Assembly (NCBI RefSeq): GCF_039522165.1
Contig: NZ_BAAADE010000003.1
Location: forward strand, 186,001 to 250,000
Length of the DNA: 64,000 nt
DNA from: Paenochrobactrum glaciei
Lineage (GTDB): Bacteria; Pseudomonadota; Alphaproteobacteria; Rhizobiales; Rhizobiaceae
Direction of reading: 5' to 3'
Position 1 is the first letter of the stretch; each line of letters begins with the position of its first letter. Under the pieces are notes generated by a model, which saw only the letters and a program-made list of their open reading frames with translations, did no database searches and had not been told where the DNA came from. Of this stretch, positions 25,077 to 34,618 are shown piece after piece. A program made the position numbers and the translations under genes.

Positions 25077-25515
25077 CATTCATGAATAGGGGCAAATTTT
25101 TGATTGTATTTAGCTCTTTCATTGTGCGCTTTGATTCCGTTCAATTTTGGCTCGGTGCAAATTTTTTTACCCTTAATCGCGCTTTTTTAAGAAAATCATT
25201 TACGTCTTAGGGCAAAATTAGGCCGCTTTACCCCACTTTTTTGCTCCATATAAGCTAGGTTGAATGAATGTTGCATTCTATTTGCGCAAAGCCGCAAATG
25301 CAGCTCTTCCCCGGCTGTTTTTATGCTCAGAGGAATAACTGAAATATGCTGTTGGCTTGCAAAAGTGGTTGACAGCCGTAATCGACGATGACAGGTTATT
25401 TAAAAAATGAATAAACAGTGTTGCTTTATCCATAAAACAACTAATACCATGCGGCGGGAAGCAGTGTTGGTGATTGGTTCGCAAATGGAAATGAAAACAC
25501 TGTCAGGGGAATAAA
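25077..25515. other. About 440-base region without a gene, upstream of the accessory operon
   Basis: I find no convincing coding frame here. It is AT-rich, holds the palindrome at 25280-25299, a TTGACA hexamer at 25369-25374 without a well-spaced -10, and a GGGGAA ribosome site just before the next gene. The length suggests a regulated promoter for the operon that begins at 25516, controlled perhaps by the LysR regulator inside it. Confidence 0.5.
25280..25299. promoter_or_regulatory. Palindrome ATTTGCG-N6-CGCAAAT, candidate operator
   Basis: Perfect 7-bp arms at 25280-25286 and 25293-25299, about 220 bases upstream of the CMD gene. Size and symmetry would suit a LysR or other dimeric regulator; no regulator can be assigned from sequence alone. 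Confidence 0.4.
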
Positions 25516-26013
25516 ATGAACAAATCTGCTTTGGAGACCGTGAGCTTGTGGCTTGCGGGGGATGTTGAAGATACGCCGCCATTTGAAGAACTGAAGGCGC
25601 GTCAGGATGTGTTTGTCATGACACGTCAGGCGCAGGCTGCTGTGCTGGCGCCAGCCGATGGCGGTGCCTGGTCGCATGATTTTCGTGCAGCCATTGCAAC
25701 CCGTATCGCAACGGCAAATAATAATCCTTATCTGGCCAATATTTACGGCAAAGCGGCCGCTGGCTCGCCTTATGCAGAACTTGCGGCAACCGATCATGTG
25801 CCGTCTGATCTGGTTCAGCAAAAGGTTGTCGCTTTCATGGATAAAGTGGCCAACAACACCAAAGCCATTGCTGCCGAAGATATTTCGACACTGCAACAGG
25901 CTGGTGTTGCGGATGCTGATATTGTCCGTTTGTGTGAATTGAATGCTTTCCTTGCCTATCAGATCCGTGTGGCAGCAGGTCTTGCATCATTGATCGAAGG
26001 GGAGCAGGCATAA
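25516..26013 (+). CDS. CMD-domain protein (Avi_7170-like family)
   Basis: 165 residues, start supported by GGGGAATAAA. The sequence is helical and resembles the carboxymuconolactone-decarboxylase/AhpD-like family that NCBI models as a companion of the next gene (recalled as TIGR04029, Avi_7170 family). It has no CxxC: its only cysteine is in VRLCELNAFLAYQ, so peroxidase chemistry is unlikely on its own. WSHDFRAAIATRIATANNNP and YAELAATDHVPSD are further recognisable stretches. It shares one base with the following AhpD-like gene, suggesting that the two proteins act together, perhaps as a heteromer. First gene of a ten-gene operon. Confidence 0.7.
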   Translation: MNKSALETVSLWLAGDVEDTPPFEELKARQDVFVMTRQAQAAVLAPADGGAWSHDFRAAIATRIATANNNPYLANIYGKAAAGSPYAELAATDHVPSDLVQQKVVAFMDKVANNTKAIAAEDISTLQQAGVADADIVRLCELNAFLAYQIRVAAGLASLIEGEQA

Positions 26014-26585
26014 TGAGCGAAGTTATTCATAAATTCACCAAAACTGTTCCTGAATGGCGCCCGCGCGTTAAGCCGGTTGTGCTGGCTGAAGCAACGCCGG
26101 AACAGCTGGATGCGTTGAAAGTAACGCCGTCCAACACCAAAGTGTCTGACTATGTGCTGGTTCTGGCGCATGATCCGGAAAGCCTCAATGTTCGCTCGCC
26201 GCTTTTTAATACTGTTATGTATGGCAAGGGTGGTTTGGGTCGTGCAGAGCGCGAACTGGGCGCACTTGGTGCTTCGGTGGTTAACCGCTGCGTTTATTGT
26301 GCCGCCGTTCATGCGCAACGCCATGCACAGCTCAGCCGCGATGAGAGCGTGACCGATAAGCTTTTCCTCGAAGGTGAAAAAGCAAAGCTCGATCCTAAAA
26401 ATCAGGCGATTTTTGATTTTGCGCTGAAACTCTCGCAGTTCCCGCCGAAAACAGATGCTCTTGACGCACAAGGTTTGGCAAAAGCTGGTTTGAACAAAGA
26501 AGAGGCCGTTGATCTGGTGCTCTCCACAGCCATGTTTGGCTGGGCAAACCGTTTGATGCATGTGCTGGGCGATCCGGTCAAATAA
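26013..26585 (+). CDS. Alkylhydroperoxidase AhpD-like protein (Avi_7169-like family)
   Basis: 190 residues. It has the full AhpD redox motif E-x11-C-x2-C-x3-H: E81, C93, C96 and H100 in RCVYCAAVH. The remainder is the CMD fold (FDFALKLSQFPPKTDALD, then EEAVDLVLSTAMFGWANRLM). Family members reduce peroxides through the CxxC disulfide or catalyse related thiol chemistry; this subfamily (recalled as TIGR04030) has no established substrate. Coupling to the upstream CMD gene and presence of flavoproteins nearby suggest detoxification of a peroxide or handling of a reactive intermediate made by the pathway. Confidence 0.8.
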   Translation: MSEVIHKFTKTVPEWRPRVKPVVLAEATPEQLDALKVTPSNTKVSDYVLVLAHDPESLNVRSPLFNTVMYGKGGLGRAERELGALGASVVNRCVYCAAVHAQRHAQLSRDESVTDKLFLEGEKAKLDPKNQAIFDFALKLSQFPPKTDALDAQGLAKAGLNKEEAVDLVLSTAMFGWANRLMHVLGDPVK

Positions 26586-26666
26586 TCATTTAGCCGCTGT
26601 TTTTGCCAAAGCATTGTGTTGCTCGGGCATTTTCGCTGCCCCTCAACCGGCAGACAGGGAGAGATT

Positions 26667-27653
26667 ATGCGCAATTTAAAGGCTTTGGAGGCCTATCTGG
26701 AAGTAGCAACTTTGGGCAGCGTAACAGCTGCTGCCAAAAGATTGCAGCTTTCGCAGCCGTCCGTTAGCCGCATCATTCAGGATCTGGAGCGCGACCTCGG
26801 ACAAAAACTGTTTGTCCGGGTGGGGCAGCGTCTGGCTCTGACCCAGCAAGGCATGTTGCTACGCGATGACGTTGAGCGCGCCTTGGCAGGTATTGCCGAG
26901 GTGTGGGAGCGTGCGCAGGAAGTTGCCAATTTAAAGTCACGGCCTGTGCGCATTGCCTGCATTTCGGCGCTGGCTTTTGGTTTGGTGCCTCATGCCTGGG
27001 CGTCATTGAACCAGAAAATCGGCGTTGAAGGTGCAAAACGTATCACCATCCAGACCGATACACCGGAACGGGTGCGCAGTTCCGTTCTCTCGCATGATGC
27101 GGATATTGGTGCCACGTCTTTGCCCTTGCAACATCGTGACCAGACCACGCATTGGTTTGGTTGTGCACCTTGTCTTTTGGCGGTGCGCTCTGATGATCCG
27201 CTGGCTAAAGAAACAGGCGGTTTGCCATTATCGGTGATTAAAAGCCGTACATTGGTGGAAATGTCGAATGTGCGCGGGCTTCCGGCTCGTATCCGTCAGA
27301 CATTGAAAAACAACAAAATTGAAACGGGCGGGTTGATCCGCACCAATTCAACCATGAATGCACTGGCGCTGATCCGCGCCGGTGCCGGCGGCCCTTCAGG
27401 CACCGTGGGCATTGTTGAGCCGGTGACATCTGCCGGTACGCCGATGGACGGCGTTACTTTGCTGCCATTGGAGCTTGATATTCCATATTGTTTTGGTGTC
27501 ATCAGCCATAATGGCGTGCAGCTTGGCGAAACGGCACTGGAACTGATTTCTGCTCTTGAAGACGCTGCACATAAGCTTGTGCCGGGTTTTAAAATTCATT
27601 CGCCCGAAGAACATCAATCGCTGATTACCCAGCTGGCATTGCTGGAGGACTGA
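26667..27653 (+). CDS. LysR family transcriptional regulator
   Basis: 328 residues from the ATG at 26667, after AGGGAGAG. The N-terminal helix-turn-helix is clear (EVATLGSVTAAAKRLQLSQP, then SVSRIIQDLERDLGQKLFVR), followed by a periplasmic-binding-like effector domain. It lies inside the operon in the same direction, 82 bases after the AhpD-like gene and 2 bases before the flavoprotein gene, so it is cotranscribed with the genes it probably controls. Ligand unknown. Confidence 0.9.
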   Translation: MRNLKALEAYLEVATLGSVTAAAKRLQLSQPSVSRIIQDLERDLGQKLFVRVGQRLALTQQGMLLRDDVERALAGIAEVWERAQEVANLKSRPVRIACISALAFGLVPHAWASLNQKIGVEGAKRITIQTDTPERVRSSVLSHDADIGATSLPLQHRDQTTHWFGCAPCLLAVRSDDPLAKETGGLPLSVIKSRTLVEMSNVRGLPARIRQTLKNNKIETGGLIRTNSTMNALALIRAGAGGPSGTVGIVEPVTSAGTPMDGVTLLPLELDIPYCFGVISHNGVQLGETALELISALEDAAHKLVPGFKIHSPEEHQSLITQLALLED

Positions 27654-27655
27654 TT

Positions 27656-29113
27656 ATGAAAAACTTTCCATCATCCCTTGAAGAACTGAATAAACTGGTT
27701 GCCCGTGATCTGGAATATCTGACAATCCCATCCAAAGAATGGGTGCCGGTCAAACAGGCCGAAGGTGAGACATTGCTGGATGTGGCGGTGATCGGCGGCG
27801 GTATGGCGGGTTTGTCGGCGGCGGCATCACTCAAACATCTGGGCATCCGCACCGTAATTTTTGATGCGCGTCCAAAAGGTTTTGAAGGCCCGTGGGCAAC
27901 AACAGCGCGTATGGAAACCCTGCGCTCGCCAAAAAGCCTGACAGGTCCGGCTCTTGGTATTCCGTCATTGACTTTCCGCGCTTGGTTTACTGCGCAGTTT
28001 GGTGAGACAAAATGGGAAGAGTTGGATAAAATTCCACGTCTGCAATGGATGGATTATCTGCGCTGGTTCCGCGATGTGCTTAATGTGGAAGTGCGTAATG
28101 GCCATCGTATCACGCTGATTAAGCCGCAAGCAGATTACACTGTTCTGGAAATGGAAACACCGGAAGGCAGCCGCACAGTACTGGCGCGCCATGTGGTGCT
28201 TGCCACCGGACGTGATGGTTTGGGCGGCCCTTATGTGCCGGAAATCATCAGCAGTCTGCCGCGTCATTTCTGGGCGCATTCTTCGGATGAGTATGATTAT
28301 AACAGCCTGAAGGGCAAGAATGTTGCCGTGATTGGCGCTGGTGCATCGGCGATGGATAGTGCCGGTACAGCGCTGGAAGCTGGCGCTGCGCGCGTTGATC
28401 TGCTCATTCGCCGCAAGGATATTCCGCGTATCAACCGCGGCAAAGGCATGGGCAATCCGGGCTCTGTCTATGGTATGCAAAATCTTGATGGCCGCACAAA
28501 ACTGGCTATTTACAGCTATGTCGGTGCAGAACAAGTGCCGCCGCCGCGCGCCAGCGTGCTGCGTGTAAGCCGTCATAAAAACGCGTTTTTCCAACTCGGT
28601 GCGTCGCTTGATAAAATTACCGTCGAAGGCGACAAGATCGAAATCACCACGCCGAAAGGCCGCCGTCAGTTTGATTTCGTCATCGCCTCAACCGGTTTTC
28701 AGATCGATTGGCGTCAGAAAGCATTTCTGTCGGAAATTGCCACCAAAGCCCGCACATGGGAAGAGCGCTTGGCACCACTGACCGGTAATGAAGACCGCTC
28801 CTTAATTGAAGCGCCCGATCTGGGCCCGGCATTTGAATTTCTGCCAAAAGCGGGGGTGGAAGCCGAAGGCCTGTCGCGCATCCATTGCTTCTGCTATCCG
28901 GCGATGATGTCGCATGGCGGTGTGTCGGGTGATATTCCGTCAATCAGTGAAGGTGCGCAACGTCTGTCACAAGGCATTGCTGCTACGCTTTATCATGAAG
29001 ATATTGAGCAGCATTTTGCCAATGCCCGTAACTATGACGAGCCGGAAGTTTTCGGCGATGAATGGACAGAAGCTGATAATTACAATCAGAGCGATCTTGA
29101 GGAACTGGCATGA
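27656..29113 (+). CDS. FAD-dependent oxidoreductase with two Rossmann folds (FMO/BVMO-like)
   Basis: 485 residues. The FAD-binding VAVIGGGMAGLSAAASL lies near residues 42-58, the NAD(P)-binding KNVAVIGAGASAMDSAG near 221-237, with IASTGFQIDW as the ATG-like motif near the C-terminal third. Arrangement resembles flavin monooxygenases and pyridine-nucleotide-linked hydroxylases; a FxGxxxHxxx(Y/K) signature of typical FMOs is only partly seen (RHFWAHSSDEYDY). Probable role is oxygenation or oxidation of the imported compound. It overlaps the next permease gene by 4 bases. Confidence 0.82.
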   Translation: MKNFPSSLEELNKLVARDLEYLTIPSKEWVPVKQAEGETLLDVAVIGGGMAGLSAAASLKHLGIRTVIFDARPKGFEGPWATTARMETLRSPKSLTGPALGIPSLTFRAWFTAQFGETKWEELDKIPRLQWMDYLRWFRDVLNVEVRNGHRITLIKPQADYTVLEMETPEGSRTVLARHVVLATGRDGLGGPYVPEIISSLPRHFWAHSSDEYDYNSLKGKNVAVIGAGASAMDSAGTALEAGAARVDLLIRRKDIPRINRGKGMGNPGSVYGMQNLDGRTKLAIYSYVGAEQVPPPRASVLRVSRHKNAFFQLGASLDKITVEGDKIEITTPKGRRQFDFVIASTGFQIDWRQKAFLSEIATKARTWEERLAPLTGNEDRSLIEAPDLGPAFEFLPKAGVEAEGLSRIHCFCYPAMMSHGGVSGDIPSISEGAQRLSQGIAATLYHEDIEQHFANARNYDEPEVFGDEWTEADNYNQSDLEELA

Positions 29114-30090
29114 ATTTTACTGTCTGGCTCATCAAACGATTAGCTCAGGCCGCAATTGTGCTGCTGATTATGTCGGTGGTCGTGTTTCTCGGCCTGCATC
29201 TGATTGGTAATCCGGCAGATATTTTGCTGGCGCCGGATGCAACACAGGCAGACCGTGCCGAGCTGATCGAACGTCTCGGTCTCGATCTGCCTGTCTGGCA
29301 GCAATATTGGCTGTTTTTGAAAAGCGCTTTGCAGGGCGATCTGGGCAATAGTTTTGTCTATAATACGCCTGCGGTGACATTGATTTTGCAACGTCTGCCA
29401 GCCACGCTTGAACTGGCGGTGCTGGCGATGATTTTTGCTGTCTTCATCGGTATTCCGCTTGGTCTTTTTGCCGGATTAAAGCCTGAAAATCCTTTCGCCA
29501 AGCTGATCACAACGGGCAGTATTCTGGGCTTTTCGCTGCCGACTTTCTGGGTCGGTTTGCTGCTGATCATGACATTCAGTGTCTCGCTCGGACTGTTGCC
29601 TGCCAGTGGACGTGGCACTACGGTGCGGCTTTTCGGGGTGGAATGGTCATTTCTTACCCTTGATGGCCTGCGTCATATGCTTTTGCCTGCGATCAATCTG
29701 GCAATGTTTAAAGTGTCACTGGTTATTCGCCTTACCAATGCCGGTGTGCGCGAGGTGAAGTCACTGGATTATGTGCGTTTTGCCCGCGCCAAAGGCTTGT
29801 CGCCTTTGCGGGTCGTGCGCCGTCATATTTTGCGCAATGTGATGATCCCGCTGGTGACTGTCCTTGGTATTGAGTTTGGTTCAACCGTTGCTTTTGCGGT
29901 GGTGACGGAGAATATTTTCTCGTGGCCGGGTGCCGGTAAACTCATTCTTGATAGTATCAATGCGCTCGACCGTCCTGTGGTTGTTGCCTATCTGATGGTA
30001 GTGGTGACACTGTTTGTGACGATCAATCTTGTCGTCGATATTCTCTATCGCGTCCTTGATCCGCGCGTCAGAACGGAGGCTGCGGCATGA
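29110..30090 (+). CDS. Peptide-type ABC transporter permease (DppB family)
   Basis: 326 residues with about six membrane segments. The N-terminus (WLIKRLAQAAIVLLIMSVVV) and the LGLDLPVWQQYWLFL stretch match DppB/OppB permeases, and the EAA loop is REVKSLDYVRFARAKGLSPLRV. It forms the translocation path with the following DppC-type permease. The cognate importer is complete in the next four genes, each joined by 4-base overlaps. Confidence 0.93.
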   Translation: MNFTVWLIKRLAQAAIVLLIMSVVVFLGLHLIGNPADILLAPDATQADRAELIERLGLDLPVWQQYWLFLKSALQGDLGNSFVYNTPAVTLILQRLPATLELAVLAMIFAVFIGIPLGLFAGLKPENPFAKLITTGSILGFSLPTFWVGLLLIMTFSVSLGLLPASGRGTTVRLFGVEWSFLTLDGLRHMLLPAINLAMFKVSLVIRLTNAGVREVKSLDYVRFARAKGLSPLRVVRRHILRNVMIPLVTVLGIEFGSTVAFAVVTENIFSWPGAGKLILDSINALDRPVVVAYLMVVVTLFVTINLVVDILYRVLDPRVRTEAAA

Positions 30091-30986
30091 CTTTGGCTCT
30101 CGCAAAACCCCCACGCTCGCCGGTTGCGGAAAATATCCGGATGTTCCTGCGCTCGCCATTGGCTGTCTTTGGCCTTGTGCTTTGTGTATTGATTGCATTA
30201 GCCGCAATTTTTGCGCCTTTCATCGCGCCGCAAGACCCCTATGACATGATGGCTATCGACGTGATGGATGCGCGTCTTGCCCCCGGTGAAACCAATATGA
30301 CCGATGGATACACCTATCTGCTTGGCACTGACGGGCAGGGACGTGATCTGTTTTCGGCTATCCTTTATGGTTTGCGCACTAGTCTGGTGGTGGGCATTGG
30401 TTCGGCAACCATTGCCGGTGTGATCGGCATTGTGCTGGGTCTGGTCGCAGCCTATGCCGGAGGCAAAACCGACGCATTGCTTATGCGTCTTGTTGATCTT
30501 GTGATGTCGCTGCCATCTATTCTTGTCGCACTTTTGATGCTCGCCTTTTTTGGCCGCGGTGTCGGCAATGTGGTGATCACATTGGTGTTGCTTGAATGGG
30601 CTTATTATGCCCGTACAGCGCGGGGTCAGGCGATGGTTGAAAGCCAGCGTGACTATGTGGAATCTGCCCGTGGACTTGGTCTTTCGCCGCTCAGAATTTT
30701 GTTGGGGCACATTTTGCCAAACTGCATGCCGCCATTGCTGGTTATTGGTACATTGCAGATCGCACGCGCCATTACGCTGGAAGCAACACTGAGCTTTTTG
30801 GGGCTTGGTGTGCCGGTGACAGAGCCGTCACTTGGTCTGCTCGTTTCCAACGGTTTTCAATATATGCTGTCGGGTGATTACTGGATCAGTTTTTTCCCCG
30901 GTCTGGCATTGCTGATTTCTATTGTGGCGATTAATCTCGTAGCCGACCGCCTGCGTGATGTGTTTAATCCGAGGGCTTTATCATGA
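30087..30986 (+). CDS. Peptide-type ABC transporter permease (DppC family)
   Basis: 299 residues. It starts with a soluble stretch, then FLRSPLAVFGLVLCVLIALA, LLGTDGQGRDLFSAILYGLR (the DppC/OppC signature) and an EAA loop ESQRDYVESARGLGLSPLRI. VTEPSLGLLVSNGFQYM near the C-terminus is also family-typical. Partner of the preceding permease. Confidence 0.93.
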   Translation: MTLALAKPPRSPVAENIRMFLRSPLAVFGLVLCVLIALAAIFAPFIAPQDPYDMMAIDVMDARLAPGETNMTDGYTYLLGTDGQGRDLFSAILYGLRTSLVVGIGSATIAGVIGIVLGLVAAYAGGKTDALLMRLVDLVMSLPSILVALLMLAFFGRGVGNVVITLVLLEWAYYARTARGQAMVESQRDYVESARGLGLSPLRILLGHILPNCMPPLLVIGTLQIARAITLEATLSFLGLGVPVTEPSLGLLVSNGFQYMLSGDYWISFFPGLALLISIVAINLVADRLRDVFNPRALS

Positions 30987-31987
30987 GTGAGTTGCTGCTT
31001 GATGTGCGCAATTTGTGCACGCGATTTTACACACAAACAGGCGTTTTGCATGCGGTGGAAGATGTCTCTTTTTCACTGCGTGCCGGTCAGACCATGGGGC
31101 TGGTGGGTGAATCCGGCTCCGGTAAATCCGTCACCGGTTTTTCGGTTTTAGGTTTGATTGATCGGCCGGGTCGTATTGTTTCGGGTGAAGTGCGCTTTAA
31201 AGGCGAAGACATCACCAAATATTCCAAAAAACAGCTTCGTCATTTGCAGGGTAACCGCATTGCGATGGTGTTTCAGGATCCGATGATGACGCTTAATCCA
31301 GTGCTGCGTATCTCTGAACAGATGATCGAAGCCTTGCAGGCGCATGAGAAAATTTCTTATGCCGATGCCCGCCAGCGGGCACGCGATGTGCTGGGTGCTA
31401 CTGGCGTTCCAAGCCCTGAAAGCCGTTTGGATGCTTATCCGCATCAGTTGTCAGGCGGTATGCGTCAGCGCGTGGCACTGGCTATCGCCATGCTGAATAA
31501 GCCTGATCTGATTATTGCCGATGAGCCGACGACAGCGCTTGATGTGTCGATCCAGTCGCAAATTCTGGCGGAAGTGCAGGGGCTTGTGAAAGCCACCAAC
31601 ATGGCGCTGATCTGGATTACTCATGACTTGTCGGTGGTGGCTGGTATCGCTGATACTTTGTCGGTGATGTATGCCGGACGTATTGTCGAAACGGGCAATG
31701 TCGGTGATGTACTTGATGATCCGCGCCATCCTTATACGGCAGGGCTGATCGGCAGTTTGCCGGGCAATGCCGAACCGGGCACACGTTTGCAGCAAATTCC
31801 GGGCATTGCACCAAACATGTTCCAGCCACCAAAGGGTTGCGCATTTGCGGCGCGCTGCGGCTATGCCACTGAGGCTTGTCAGGTGCAGCCGGAATTTACC
31901 GGCTCTGATCATCATCGCTATCGTTGCTTCCATCCGATTGGTGGCGCATTGGCGGATATTAAGACTATGCAGGAGTTGCGGCCATGA
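30983..31987 (+). CDS. Peptide-type ABC transporter ATP-binding protein (DppD family)
   Basis: 334 residues. Walker A GLVGESGSGKSVTGFSVLGL, Q-loop MVFQDPMMTLNPVLRI, signature LSGGMRQRVALAIAM, Walker B LIIADEPTTALDVS and the His switch are intact. The C-terminal oligopeptide-transporter extension has the cysteines PPKGCAFAARCGYATEACQ that in DppD/OppD proteins often hold an iron-sulfur or zinc site. Energises import together with the DppF-type subunit. Confidence 0.94.
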   Translation: MSELLLDVRNLCTRFYTQTGVLHAVEDVSFSLRAGQTMGLVGESGSGKSVTGFSVLGLIDRPGRIVSGEVRFKGEDITKYSKKQLRHLQGNRIAMVFQDPMMTLNPVLRISEQMIEALQAHEKISYADARQRARDVLGATGVPSPESRLDAYPHQLSGGMRQRVALAIAMLNKPDLIIADEPTTALDVSIQSQILAEVQGLVKATNMALIWITHDLSVVAGIADTLSVMYAGRIVETGNVGDVLDDPRHPYTAGLIGSLPGNAEPGTRLQQIPGIAPNMFQPPKGCAFAARCGYATEACQVQPEFTGSDHHRYRCFHPIGGALADIKTMQELRP

Positions 31988-33042
31988 GTGAAAACATGAG
32001 CACAAAAACACCTGAGGGTTTAAGCGAAGAGCAGCCGATCGTTCTGCAAATGCAGAATATTGAGAAGCGTTTTGGCGGCGGCGGTTCTGCTTTGAGCGAG
32101 AAAATGGGGCTTTCACGCCCGCGCCCTGTTGTGCATGCGCTGGACGGGGTGAATGTCACTATTCGTGCCGGTGAGTTTGTCGGTCTGGTGGGTGAATCCG
32201 GCTCCGGTAAATCCACCCTTGGCCGCATTGCGGCAGGCTTGATGAGCCCGACCAGTGGTGATGTGCAAGTTTACGGCAAAGAACCATCACGCGAAAATAA
32301 AACGCATCTTGATGTGCAGATGATTTTTCAGGATCCGCAGGCAAGCCTCAATCCGCGCAAGCGCATTGATAAGGCCATTGGTGAAGCACCTTTGGTGCAT
32401 GGTCTCACCAGCCGATCCGGTCTTGATGATTATGTGAGCCAGCAATTGCAGCGTGTCGGGCTTGATCCGGCTATTCGCACTCGCTTTCCGCACCAGTTTT
32501 CCGGTGGTCAGCGTCAGCGTATCAGCATTGCACGTGCGCTTTCACTTAATCCGCGTTTTCTGGTCTGTGACGAATCCATTGCAGCTCTTGATGTATCGAT
32601 TCAGGCGCAAATCCTTAATCTGTTTATGGATTTACGCGAAGAGCTGGATTTGACCTATCTGTTTATCAGCCATGATTTACGTGCGGTGCGCCATGTGTGC
32701 GACCGTGTGCTGATTATGTATTTAGGTCGTGTGGTGGAAGATGCACCGGCAAAGGAATTCTTTGCGCGCCCGAACCATCCCTATACCAAAATGCTGCTCT
32801 CTGAGGTGCCTGATCTTGCGCAACGCAGCAAATCTTATTCGGCGATTAAGGGTGAAATTCCAAGCCCGATCAACCCGCCGAACGGCTGTCATTTCCATCC
32901 GCGCTGTCCGCTTGTCTTTGACCGATGCCGCGTTGAACGACCAGCCTTGAAAAAAGTAGGCGATAAACACATCAGTGCCTGCCATCTCAACGATATCCCC
33001 CAATCACAAAATCCTATGGCTCAACAGGAGTTAAACGCATGA
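31984..33042 (+). CDS. Peptide-type ABC transporter ATP-binding protein (DppF family)
   Basis: 352 residues. After an N-terminal extension with a KRFGGGGSALSEKMGLSRPR insert, the ATPase core shows Walker A GLVGESGSGKSTLGRIAAGL, Q-loop MIFQDPQASLNPRKRI, signature FSGGQRQRISIARAL, and Walker B FLVCDESIAALDVS, where a Ser replaces the usual Pro after DE. The C-terminal cysteine motif NGCHFHPRCPLVFDRC is present. Overlaps both neighbours by 4 bases. Confidence 0.93.
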   Translation: MSENMSTKTPEGLSEEQPIVLQMQNIEKRFGGGGSALSEKMGLSRPRPVVHALDGVNVTIRAGEFVGLVGESGSGKSTLGRIAAGLMSPTSGDVQVYGKEPSRENKTHLDVQMIFQDPQASLNPRKRIDKAIGEAPLVHGLTSRSGLDDYVSQQLQRVGLDPAIRTRFPHQFSGGQRQRISIARALSLNPRFLVCDESIAALDVSIQAQILNLFMDLREELDLTYLFISHDLRAVRHVCDRVLIMYLGRVVEDAPAKEFFARPNHPYTKMLLSEVPDLAQRSKSYSAIKGEIPSPINPPNGCHFHPRCPLVFDRCRVERPALKKVGDKHISACHLNDIPQSQNPMAQQELNA

Positions 33043-34607
33043 AAAATCTGTTCAGTGCCCTCGCAATGACAACCTTTCTATTTTCTGCCAGTGCGATGGC
33101 GGAAGATCTGCGCATTGGTTTTGCCGATCCGCTTTCTTCGATTGACCCGCAGTTGAACAACCATGCGGGTGATCACTCTGTTGCTCAGCATTTCTGGCAT
33201 CCGCTGACCGGCAAAGATGTGGTCAACATGCAGCCGGGCGTTGCCAAATCATGGCGCAATGTCGATCCGCTGACATGGGAATTTACTTTGCATGAAGATG
33301 CTGTCTGGTCGGATGGCAAGCCGGTTGTCGCTGAAGACGTGGCTTTTTCCTATGAGCGCGCCCGTGATGTTCCGGGCAGTGTTGCCACCGTTAAAGGTTT
33401 TATCCGTACCGTTGATAAAGTGGAAATCATTGATGATCATCACCTGATTATCAAAACCACTGTGCCTGATCCTTTGCTGCCGGTAACACTTTCCAGTCTT
33501 TACATTGTCAGCAAACATGTTGGTGAAAAATCAACTACCGAAGACTATAATAGTGGTAAGGCGATGGTGACCAACGGGCCTTACAATTATGCAGGTTATA
33601 CACCGGGCGACCGCGTTTTGATGAAGCGCAATGATGCCTATTGGGGTGACAAGCCTGAATGGGAAAATGTCACTTACCGCTATATCAATAATGGTCCTGC
33701 CCGTACGGCTGCACTTCTCGCCAAAGACGTGGATGTGATCGACAAAGTATCGGTTGCTGACATTGCCAAGCTGGAAAAATCCGAAGGCGTTAAGGTCTAT
33801 GCTTATCCGGGCTTGCGCGCGCTTATCATGCAGCCGAGCTTCAATCCGGAGCCTTCAAAATATTTGACCGACAAAGCCGGTAATCCTTTGAAGGAGAATC
33901 CGCTTTTGAACCAGAAAGTGCGTGAAGCGCTTAACGTGGCGGTCAACCGTGAAGGTCTCATCAGCCGTATCATGCAAAATGGTGCAACTTCTGCCAATCA
34001 GTGGATGCCTGAAGGCACATTCGGTTATGATCCGGATACGAAAGACATTCCGTTTGATGCTGCAAAGGCCAAAGAGCTTTTGGCTGACGCCGGATATCCG
34101 GATGGATTTAAAATGACCATCCACGTTCCAAGTGATCGTTACCCGCAAGGCCCTGAAACCGCACAGGCTCTGGCGCAATTCTGGTCACGTGTTGGTGTGG
34201 AAACACAGGTCGAAGTCGTGCCATTCTCGGTTTATTCCGGCAGCGCCAATAAGGGCGAATATGCCATGACCATGATTGGTTGGGGCAATGGTACCGGTGA
34301 AGGCACCTATGCCATGACCTCAATTTTGGCGACACCAAATAAAGAAAAAGGCTTGGGTGCTTCCAACTGGGGCAATTATAGCAGTGCTGAATTTGACAAG
34401 GCGCTGGCGGATGTAACGTCCGAGTTTGACAATGCCAAGCGTGAAGAAATCATTCGCAATGCCGTTAAGATCGTTGCGAAAGATGTCGGCATTATTCCGC
34501 TGTTCCATTATAAAAACATCTGGGCAGCGCGTGATGATCTGAAAGTTGTGCCTTGGAACAGTGACCGCACCGTTGCGATGCAGGTCAGCAAAATCAAAGC
34601 CGACTAA
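33039..34607 (+). CDS. Peptide-type ABC transporter substrate-binding protein (SBP_bac_5)
   Basis: 522 residues. A Sec signal peptide (LFSALAMTTFLFSASAMA, cleavage near 21) precedes a type-C substrate-binding protein: PGVAKSWRNVDPLTWEFTL, WSDGKPVVAEDVAFSYERA, TNGPYNYAGYTPGDRVLMKR and ALNVAVNREGLISRI. Such proteins bind peptides but also opines, nickel chelates or glycosides, so the ligand cannot be read from sequence. The enzymes in the operon argue for an amide- or ester-containing molecule. Confidence 0.92.
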   Translation: MKNLFSALAMTTFLFSASAMAEDLRIGFADPLSSIDPQLNNHAGDHSVAQHFWHPLTGKDVVNMQPGVAKSWRNVDPLTWEFTLHEDAVWSDGKPVVAEDVAFSYERARDVPGSVATVKGFIRTVDKVEIIDDHHLIIKTTVPDPLLPVTLSSLYIVSKHVGEKSTTEDYNSGKAMVTNGPYNYAGYTPGDRVLMKRNDAYWGDKPEWENVTYRYINNGPARTAALLAKDVDVIDKVSVADIAKLEKSEGVKVYAYPGLRALIMQPSFNPEPSKYLTDKAGNPLKENPLLNQKVREALNVAVNREGLISRIMQNGATSANQWMPEGTFGYDPDTKDIPFDAAKAKELLADAGYPDGFKMTIHVPSDRYPQGPETAQALAQFWSRVGVETQVEVVPFSVYSGSANKGEYAMTMIGWGNGTGEGTYAMTSILATPNKEKGLGASNWGNYSSAEFDKALADVTSEFDNAKREEIIRNAVKIVAKDVGIIPLFHYKNIWAARDDLKVVPWNSDRTVAMQVSKIKAD

Positions 34608-34618
34608 GGAGAAGCTTA